Source of the DNA: Rhizobacter sp.
Lineage (GTDB): Bacteria > Pseudomonadota > Gammaproteobacteria > Burkholderiales > Burkholderiaceae_C
Length of the DNA: 11,019 nt
Direction: 5' to 3'
Assembly: GCA_025360945.1 (NCBI GenBank)
Contig: JANYBE010000234.1
Span: 1 to 11,019 of the forward strand
Positions within the stretch are counted from its first letter, which is position 1, and every line of letters begins with the position of its first letter. This document shows positions 6,079 to 11,019 of the stretch, piece after piece. Under the pieces are notes generated by a model. The model did not search any database and was not told where the DNA came from. It saw only the letters and a list, made by a program, of their open reading frames with translations. The translations under genes and the position numbers were made by a program.

Positions 6079-6792
6079 ATGGCGATGATCGCAGACAAGC
6101 TACAACAAGTGCACGAGCGTGTGGCCCGGGCCTGTGCGCAGGCCGGGCGCGCCGTGCAAAGCGTCACGTTGCTCTCGGTGAGCAAGACCTTTGGCCCCGA
6201 AGCGGTGCGCGAGGCGTTCGCGGCGGGTGAACACCGCTTCGGCGAAAACTACGTGCAAGAGGGCGCGGACAAGATTGCGCAGCTTTCCGATCTGCGCGAG
6301 CGGATCGAATGGCACCTGATCGGGCCGCTGCAATCGAATAAGACGCGCGTCGTGGCCGAACAGTTCGATTGGGTGCATTCGGTCGATCGCCTGAAGATCG
6401 CGCAGCGCTTGAGCGAGCAGCGACCGGCGCATCTGCCGCCGTTGCAGCTGTGCCTGCAGGTCAAGGTGAGCGGTGAGGCCAGCAAGAGCGGGCTGCATCC
6501 CGCCGAGGTCGCCGACGTCGCACGCGCGGTCGCCGCGCTGCCGCGCATCACTTTGCGCGGGCTGATGGCGATCCCCGAACCGACGGCGAGTTTCGAGAGC
6601 CAGCGCGTGCCGCACCGTGCGCTGCGCGAGCTGATGCAGTCGCTTCAGGCCGCCGGCCTCGCGCTCGACACGCTGTCGATCGGCATGAGCGCCGACCTGG
6701 AGGCCGCGATCATGGAAGGCGCGACGATGGTGCGCATCGGCAATGCGATATTCGGCGAGCGAGCGCCGGTCAGGGCGTCGCCAGCGTCTTGA
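6079..6792 (+). CDS. yggS: PLP homeostasis protein YggS (PLPBP/COG0325)
   Basis: A 237-residue single-domain pyridoxal-phosphate binding protein of the alanine-racemase N-terminal TIM-barrel fold. The family binds PLP without known catalysis and helps balance vitamin B6 and amino-acid pools. Seen: LLSVSKTF with the PLP Schiff-base lysine K36, FGENYVQEGADK (about 54-65), WHLIGPLQSNK, DWVHSVDRLKIAQRL, VKVSGEASKSG, LRGLMAIPEP, and the phosphate-binding end LSIGMSADLEAAIMEGATMVRIGNAIFGER. ATG 6079 gives the usual length; ATG 6085 is an alternative. No Shine-Dalgarno sequence precedes either. In many proteobacteria yggS sits between pilT and proC; here it is divergent from pilT as usual, but proC does not follow. 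Instead the gene overlaps by 23 bp, tail to tail, an acetyltransferase gene on the minus strand. Confidence 0.95.
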   Translation: MAMIADKLQQVHERVARACAQAGRAVQSVTLLSVSKTFGPEAVREAFAAGEHRFGENYVQEGADKIAQLSDLRERIEWHLIGPLQSNKTRVVAEQFDWVHSVDRLKIAQRLSEQRPAHLPPLQLCLQVKVSGEASKSGLHPAEVADVARAVAALPRITLRGLMAIPEPTASFESQRVPHRALRELMQSLQAAGLALDTLSIGMSADLEAAIMEGATMVRIGNAIFGERAPVRASPAS

Positions 6793-7300
6793 AGAAGACC
6801 GTCGTCGCGCACAGGCCGCCGTTTGGCCACAGGGCGTAGCCGGGGATCACACCGCAGCGCTGCCAGCCGAGCCGTTCGTACAGGCGCTCGGCATCGCCAC
6901 CGGTAACCGTGTCGAGCACCAGCAGCGACTTGGCCTCGAACACAGCCTCACGCTCGATCGCGCGCATCAGCGCGGCCGCCAGCCCCTGGCGGCGCACGCG
7001 CCGATGCACCAGCATCTTGGCCACATCGGCGCGGTGCGGTTGGTTCTCGGGCTGTGCGAGCACGAGCTGCACCGTGCCGACGATCTCATCGCTCGCGTCT
7101 TGGGCCACCAGCAGCGCGCGCTCGCCGCGTGCCACGGCGGCGGCAACATCGCGCCAAAAAGCTTCGGCCCGCTCGATCGAGAGCGGCTCCATGAAGCTGA
7201 CCGACGCTCCGCCGTGGACGCAATCGCACAGCACGTGCGCCAATCCGCGGATGTGCGCTTCGGCCAGCAAGGTCAGCCGTTGTATCGAGGGCAGTGCCAT
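6770..7300 (-). CDS. GNAT-family N-acetyltransferase
   Basis: A 176-residue GCN5-related acetyltransferase, transferring acetyl from acetyl-CoA to an unknown amine. Motif A is clear: VAKMLVHRRVRRQGLAAALM (93-112), whose R-R-Q-G-L-A part is the pyrophosphate-binding loop of acetyl-CoA. AERLYERLGWQRCGVIPGYAL (137-157) is the motif B region with the usual LYERLGW, and a final beta strand CATTVFFKTL closes the fold. Length is normal. The gene follows the XRE-cupin regulator directly. Two starts are possible: ATG at 7300, or GTG at 7312 whose bases overlap the regulator's TGA (GTGA), which would add four residues and couple translation. No Shine-Dalgarno sequence favours either. Tight pairing with an XRE-cupin regulator suggests the enzyme acts on a metabolite or toxin sensed by that regulator, but this is inference. 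Its end overlaps the yggS end by 23 bp. Confidence 0.88.
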   Translation of the reverse strand: MALPSIQRLTLLAEAHIRGLAHVLCDCVHGGASVSFMEPLSIERAEAFWRDVAAAVARGERALLVAQDASDEIVGTVQLVLAQPENQPHRADVAKMLVHRRVRRQGLAAALMRAIEREAVFEAKSLLVLDTVTGGDAERLYERLGWQRCGVIPGYALWPNGGLCATTVFFKTLATP

Positions 7301-7308
7301 CGTCGAAG

Positions 7309-7917
7309 TCACGTTCTGCCGGCCAGACGCGCCGGCTCGTTGGCAATCACCACCGCATAGCGGGCCGGCTTGCGGGTCGGGTTGCGGAATTCCACCGGAC
7401 CATCGAGGCGCATTGCCAGGCAGTCTCCAGCCTCGAGGCGGTGCGTCTGGCCGCCGTGGGCCAGCTCCATCACGCCGGCCAGCAGCCACACCTGCTGATG
7501 GATCACCGCGTGAGGGCCTGCGCCTTCGAGCACCAAACGCTTGCTGGCAGGGAACTCGACCTCGACGATGCGCATTGGCGAAGGGTGATCGGGCGGCGAA
7601 ACATTGCGCCGCAAATAGCCCGACGCCGGGTCGCGCCACTGCGGCTGCTCGCCGCGCCGCATCAGCGGCCCGGGCGCGGCGCGCTCGGTCTCGAACAGCG
7701 CGGCCAGCGCGACACCGAGCCCGGCGGCGACTTTCTCGAGCACCACCGCGGTGGCGCTGGTCTCGCCGCGCTCGATCAGCGAGATCGTGGAGCGGCTCAC
7801 GTCGCTGCGCGCCGCCAGCGTGTCCAGCGACAAGCCGCTGCCCGCGCGAAGCGCGGCCACACGGCGCGCGATGCGCTGGTTGATGTCTTCGAGTTCGGCG
7901 GCGGCGTTCTCCTTCAT
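7309..7917 (-). CDS. XRE-family transcriptional regulator with C-terminal cupin sensor
   Basis: A 202-residue cytoplasmic regulator. The N-terminal lambda-repressor-like HTH covers about residues 12-75 (RIARRVAALRAGSGLSLDTLA, SDVSRSTISLIERGETSAT, VLEKVAAGLGVALAALF). A linker leads to a cupin_2 barrel at about 117-190 (HQQVWLLAGVMELAHGG, HRLEAGDCLAMRLDGPVEFRNP), which in this family senses small ligands. ATG 7917 gives the usual family start; a TTG 13 codons upstream would read through the operator and is unlikely. There is no Shine-Dalgarno sequence. The AT-rich stretch just before the start holds a 14-bp perfect palindrome overlapping a GATAAT -10-like box, suggesting autorepression. The acetyltransferase follows with a possible 4-base overlap, so the two form an operon. 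The Lrp gene lies 45 bp upstream on the same strand, and may or may not be cotranscribed. Ligand unknown. Confidence 0.9.
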   Translation of the reverse strand: MKENAAAELEDINQRIARRVAALRAGSGLSLDTLAARSDVSRSTISLIERGETSATAVVLEKVAAGLGVALAALFETERAAPGPLMRRGEQPQWRDPASGYLRRNVSPPDHPSPMRIVEVEFPASKRLVLEGAGPHAVIHQQVWLLAGVMELAHGGQTHRLEAGDCLAMRLDGPVEFRNPTRKPARYAVVIANEPARLAGRT

Positions 7918-7918
7918 G

Positions 7919-7944
7919 TTGGAATTATTATCCAATATATTGGA
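7919..7944 (-). promoter_or_regulatory. Operator/promoter of the XRE-GNAT operon
   Basis: TCCAATATATTGGA at 7931-7944 is a perfect 14-bp palindrome. A third half-site TTGGA at 7919-7923 forms a second inverted pair with TCCAA at 7931-7935 (7-base spacer). On the minus strand GATAAT (7932-7927) is a possible -10 box, so a bound repressor would cover the promoter. The AT-rich block stands out strongly against the GC-rich surroundings. Binding by the XRE-cupin protein is inferred from position. Confidence 0.6.
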
Positions 7945-7962
7945 CAGCCGAATCAACCCTCG

Positions 7963-8436
7963 TCAGAGCGGCAGCATCGTCGTGTTCTTCACCTCTTCCA
8001 TCACCGCGTAGGTACGCGTCTCGCGCACGCCCGGCAGCGCCCAGATCACCGAGCCGACGAATTCGCGGTAGGCCTGCATGTCGGCCACGCGCGTCTTGAC
8101 GAGGTAGTCGAAGCCGCCCGCCACGAGGTGGCATTCGAGGATCTCGGGGCGCACCTGCACCGCGGCCTTGAAGATGTTCATCGCGTCATGGGTAGTGCGG
8201 TCGAGCACGACCTCGATGAATACCAGCAGCCCCGCGCCGAGCTTGTCCGGGTTGAGCCGGGCCTCGTAGCCAAGGATGAAGCCGTCGCGCGTCAGCCGCT
8301 TCACGCGTTCGAGCACGGCGGTCGGGGACAGGTGCACTACCTCGGCCAGCTTCAGGTTCGAGATGCGTCCGTCGGCCTGTAGCACGCGCAGGATCCGAGC
8401 GTCGATCTTGTCGAGGGCGGGGTTCTCGATAGCCAT
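7963..8436 (-). CDS. Lrp/AsnC-family regulator, probable regulator of putA
   Basis: A 157-residue feast/famine regulator. The N-terminal winged HTH (about residues 8-60) reads LDKIDARILRVLQADGRISN and LAEVVHLSPTAVLERVKRL, then the RAM (AsnC_trans_reg) ligand-binding domain spans about 68-150, with VFIEVVLDR, ECHLVAGGFDYLVK and TRTYAVMEEVK. Length agrees with Lrp (about 150-165). These proteins form octamers or hexadecamers and bind an amino acid. It is divergent from putA with 93 bp between starts, the arrangement of PutR-type activators that induce putA with proline in bacteria whose PutA lacks its own DNA-binding domain; regulation of putA is therefore the leading inference. The ATG at 8436 has no Shine-Dalgarno sequence and AATAAT ends just 3 bases before it. 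Confidence 0.92.
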   Translation of the reverse strand: MAIENPALDKIDARILRVLQADGRISNLKLAEVVHLSPTAVLERVKRLTRDGFILGYEARLNPDKLGAGLLVFIEVVLDRTTHDAMNIFKAAVQVRPEILECHLVAGGFDYLVKTRVADMQAYREFVGSVIWALPGVRETRTYAVMEEVKNTTMLPL

Positions 8437-8529
8437 GGATTATTCGCGGTTGAGCGGCCTTGATTTGGAGAGTAATTCTGTAGATCAATCACTAACCTAG
8501 CAACTAATTCGCCTATCGAGGTCACCACC
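8437..8529. promoter_or_regulatory. Divergent Lrp/putA control region with putA ribosome binding site
   Basis: A 93-bp gap with clearly lower GC than the flanking genes. GAGGT at 8518-8522, 7 bases before the putA ATG, is a good ribosome binding site. TTGATT at 8460-8465 could be a -35 for putA but no good -10 stands at 17 bp. An imperfect AT-centred inverted repeat (AGAGTAATTCT at 8470-8480) is a candidate Lrp-type site; it matches the published Lrp consensus only partly. Confidence 0.5.
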
Positions 8530-11019
8530 ATGCCCAGCACGCCGCCCCCCGTCGCCCGCCTGCCGTACCCGTACCGCGACGAGCTGGCGGTACTCGCCGG
8601 GCTGCTGCAAGGCCTCGCCGGCGCCACTGACTGGCACGCCGCGGTGCGCAGCGCGCGCCCATGGGTGCAGGCGGTGCGCGACAAGCCGGCACCGTTCTGG
8701 GCCATGGAATCGCTGCTGCGCGAATACCCGGTCTCCAGCGCCGAAGGCCTGGCGCTGATGCGTCTGGCCGAAGCGCTGCTGCGCGTGCCGGACGCAGAGA
8801 CCGCGATCGCGCTGACCGCGGACCAGCTCGGCAAGGCCGAATTCGACGCGGCCTCAGGCGGCCCGCACAAGATGCTCGCAAGCATCTCGGCGAGCGCGAT
8901 TTCGCTGTCAAAGAAGTTCCTGCCCGAGCACGACGGCGACGGAGGCCTTTTCAAACGCCTGGGCGCGCACACGGTCGTCGCGGCCACGGTGCGCGCGATC
9001 CAGTTGCTCGGACGGCAATTCGTGCTCGGTCGTTCGATCGGGGAGGCGATGGGCGAGGCAGCCTCGGCGCGCAAGGCGCAAAGCGGCCTGCGCTTCAGCT
9101 ACGACATGCTCGGCGAAGGCGCGCGCACCGAGGCCGACGCGCAGCGCTACCTCGCGTCGTACCTGAACGCGATCAACGCGATTGCGAGCGCGAAGAATGC
9201 GGCCGGTCCGGAGGGTGCCGACGGCATCTCGATCAAGCTCAGCGCCTTGTTCTCGCGCTACGAAGATGCGCAGCGCGATCGCGTCTTCGGCGAGTTGTTG
9301 CCGCGCGTATGGCAGCTGATCGAGCTGGCCGCGTGCGCCGACATCAACCTCACGATCGATGCGGAAGAAAGCGACCGCCTCGAACTCTCTCTCGATGTGT
9401 TCGACACGCTGGCTCAGCGCATCGCCGCGACATTTCCGCAATGGCGCGGCTTCGGTCTCGCTGTGCAGGCCTACCAGACGCGTGCGCTTCAGGTTGTCGA
9501 AGAGGTCGCCCGGATCGCGCGCCTGCGCAAGCTGCGCTTCATGGTGCGGCTCGTCAAGGGCGCGTACTGGGACGGCGAGATCAAGCGGGCGCAGGAGCTC
9601 GGTCTGTCGGGCTATCCGGTCTTCACCCACAAGCACCACACCGACATCTCTTACCTCGCCTGCGCGCGTGCGCTGATCGAGAACGCCGACGCGATCTATC
9701 CGCAGTTCGCGACCCACAACGCCGGCACCATCTCGGCGATCATCGGCATGGCGCAAGCGAAGGGCGCGAAGTACGAAATGCAGCGCCTGCACGGCATGGG
9801 CGAGGGCGTGTACCGAGAGGTGATGCGCGACACCTCGATTCCGGTGCGCGTCTACGCGCCGGTCGGCGAGCATCGCGACTTGCTCGCCTACCTGGTGCGC
9901 CGCCTGCTCGAGAACGGCGCGAATTCGTCATTCGTGCACCAGCTGTCGGACGCGGCGGTCGACGTTGACGCGCTGCTCGCGTCGCCGCTCGTGCCCGCGG
10001 CTATCGTCGGGATCGCGCCACCCTTCGCGCTGTATGCCGCGACGGGCCGCGTCAACTCGACGGGCGTCGATCTGGCGTGCCTCGAAGAACGCGCCCCGCT
10101 CGACCAGGCGCTCGCCGCAACCCGCGTGCCCGCGATCCCCGAAGCGAGTTGCGACGATGTCGTCACCGCGATGACGCGCCTGCAGCACGGCTTCGTGGCG
10201 TGGAATGCGACACCACTTGCCGAACGCACCGCCACACTGCGTCGCGCCGCCGACGCTCTCGACGCGCGACTGCCCGAGTTCTGCGGCCTGCTCGTCAAGG
10301 AGGCGCACAAGACGCTCGGCGACTGCGTCGCCGAGGTACGCGAGGCGGTCGACTTCTGCCGCTACTACGCCGACCAGGCCGAGGCGCGTCTGGGCACTCA
10401 GATGCTGCCCGGCCCGACCGGCGAATCTAACGAGCTGCACCTGCACGGACGCGGTGTATTCGTCTGCATCAGCCCGTGGAACTTCCCACTTGCGATCTTC
10501 GCCGGCCAGATCGCGGCCGCACTCGTTGCCGGCAACAGCGTTGCGGCAAAGCCGGCCGAGCAGACACCAGCGGTCGCCCGACGCTTCGTCGAACTGCTCG
10601 TTCAGGCCGGCGTGCCCGCCGATGCGCTTGCGCTGCTACACGGTTCGGGTGAGACCACTGGCGCCGCCCTCGTCGCCGACCCACGCACCGCGGGCGTCTG
10701 CTTCACCGGTTCGACCGCGGTGGCGCGCATCATCAACCGCGCGCTCGCGCTGAAGGACGGCCCCATCGTGCCGCTGATCGCCGAGACCGGCGGCATCAAC
10801 GCGATGATCGTCGACAGCACCGCGCTGCCCGAACAGGTGGTCGATGCGGTCGTGCAAAGCGCCTTCCGCTCCGCCGGCCAACGCTGCTCGGCGCTGCGCT
10901 TGCTGTGTGTGCACGAAGGCATCGCCGACGGCGTCATCGAGATGATTCGCGGCGCGCTCGCCGAGCTGAACGTCGGTGACCCGGCGCTGCTGGCCACCGA
11001 TGTGGGGCCAGTGATCGAT
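8530..11019 (+). CDS. putA: Bifunctional PutA: proline dehydrogenase / P5C dehydrogenase (partial, 3' end outside)
   Basis: The first 830 residues are open to the window edge. PutA oxidises proline to pyrroline-5-carboxylate with FAD, then the semialdehyde to glutamate with NAD, passing the intermediate through an internal channel; it works at the inner membrane. No ribbon-helix-helix domain precedes the catalytic parts, so it should not bind DNA like E. coli PutA. The proline dehydrogenase barrel (about 150-470) keeps residues matching the E. coli active site: K236 (ISIKLSAL), D277 (IDAEESDRLE), Y346 (VKGAYWDGEIKRA), Y442 (VYAPVGEH), Y454, R457 and R458 (YLVRRLLENGANSSFV). The aldehyde dehydrogenase part (from about 540) has SPWNFP (648-653), the FTGST NAD loop, the conserved glutamate E752 (AETGG) and the catalytic cysteine C786 (AGQRCSALR). 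The position after AETGG is Ile where Gln is usual. A GAGGT ribosome binding site fixes the ATG. Whether a third C-terminal domain exists cannot be seen. Confidence 0.96.
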   Translation, partial: MPSTPPPVARLPYPYRDELAVLAGLLQGLAGATDWHAAVRSARPWVQAVRDKPAPFWAMESLLREYPVSSAEGLALMRLAEALLRVPDAETAIALTADQLGKAEFDAASGGPHKMLASISASAISLSKKFLPEHDGDGGLFKRLGAHTVVAATVRAIQLLGRQFVLGRSIGEAMGEAASARKAQSGLRFSYDMLGEGARTEADAQRYLASYLNAINAIASAKNAAGPEGADGISIKLSALFSRYEDAQRDRVFGELLPRVWQLIELAACADINLTIDAEESDRLELSLDVFDTLAQRIAATFPQWRGFGLAVQAYQTRALQVVEEVARIARLRKLRFMVRLVKGAYWDGEIKRAQELGLSGYPVFTHKHHTDISYLACARALIENADAIYPQFATHNAGTISAIIGMAQAKGAKYEMQRLHGMGEGVYREVMRDTSIPVRVYAPVGEHRDLLAYLVRRLLENGANSSFVHQLSDAAVDVDALLASPLVPAAIVGIAPPFALYAATGRVNSTGVDLACLEERAPLDQALAATRVPAIPEASCDDVVTAMTRLQHGFVAWNATPLAERTATLRRAADALDARLPEFCGLLVKEAHKTLGDCVAEVREAVDFCRYYADQAEARLGTQMLPGPTGESNELHLHGRGVFVCISPWNFPLAIFAGQIAAALVAGNSVAAKPAEQTPAVARRFVELLVQAGVPADALALLHGSGETTGAALVADPRTAGVCFTGSTAVARIINRALALKDGPIVPLIAETGGINAMIVDSTALPEQVVDAVVQSAFRSAGQRCSALRLLCVHEGIADGVIEMIRGALAELNVGDPALLATDVGPVID

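Noticed and set aside
8661..9968. Plus-strand 435-codon open frame within putA in another register
   Set aside because: The overlapping register encodes full PutA with all catalytic residues; this one is arginine/alanine-rich shadow sequence.
1..11019. Mobile elements, CRISPR arrays, defence or toxin-antitoxin systems
   Set aside because: No transposase, integrase, direct-repeat arrays, target-site duplications or tRNA-like ends were seen. The XRE-GNAT pair resembles a toxin-antitoxin layout, but the cupin sensor and the 202-residue regulator fit metabolic control better, and the acetyltransferase shows no toxin-type features.

Overview
The window is about 11 kb of GC-rich chromosomal DNA from a betaproteobacterium, most likely of the order Burkholderiales. 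The evidence is the strong G/C third-position bias, the conserved rsmI-yraN-SIS isomerase-dolP neighbourhood, the pilT-pilU pair beside a divergent yggS, and protein wording typical of Burkholderiaceae and Alcaligenaceae. It reads as core genome. I see no insertion sequence, prophage, CRISPR array, tRNA or rRNA, and no gene-free stretch longer than about 100 bases.

Left part (1-2832): the tail of a probable NAD(P)-binding epimerase-like protein runs into the convergent rsmI. Both rsmI and its divergent neighbour yraN are damaged. rsmI has one in-frame TAG after residue 226, with the remaining 70 residues still well conserved in the same frame. yraN is broken by at least four frame changes, yet its family signature can be read piece by piece. 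Next come an intact SIS-domain phosphoheptose isomerase that keeps all four predicted zinc ligands, and a dual-BON lipoprotein (DolP/YraP) whose start overlaps the isomerase stop as ATGA.

Middle part (2853-6792): on the minus strand lie pilT and pilU, the type IV pilus retraction ATPases, 15 bp apart. A clear intrinsic terminator follows pilU, and immediately after it comes a beta-hydroxyacid dehydrogenase of the GarR/MmsB family. Divergent from pilT is yggS, a PLP-binding homeostasis protein.

Right part (6770-11019): a minus-strand set of three genes, an Lrp/AsnC regulator, then an XRE-cupin regulator tightly coupled to a GNAT acetyltransferase. The XRE gene has a perfect 14-bp palindrome in its start-proximal promoter. 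Divergent from the Lrp gene is putA, cut by the window end, which encodes the proline dehydrogenase/P5C dehydrogenase that turns proline into glutamate. This PutA lacks the N-terminal ribbon-helix-helix DNA-binding domain of E. coli PutA, so the adjacent Lrp-type protein is the natural candidate for proline-responsive control.

I found no convincing new multi-gene system. The observations most worth following up are the paired lesions in rsmI and yraN, the XRE operator, the terminator placed against the dehydrogenase start codon, and the number of genes with a -10-like box very close to the start codon and no Shine-Dalgarno sequence.
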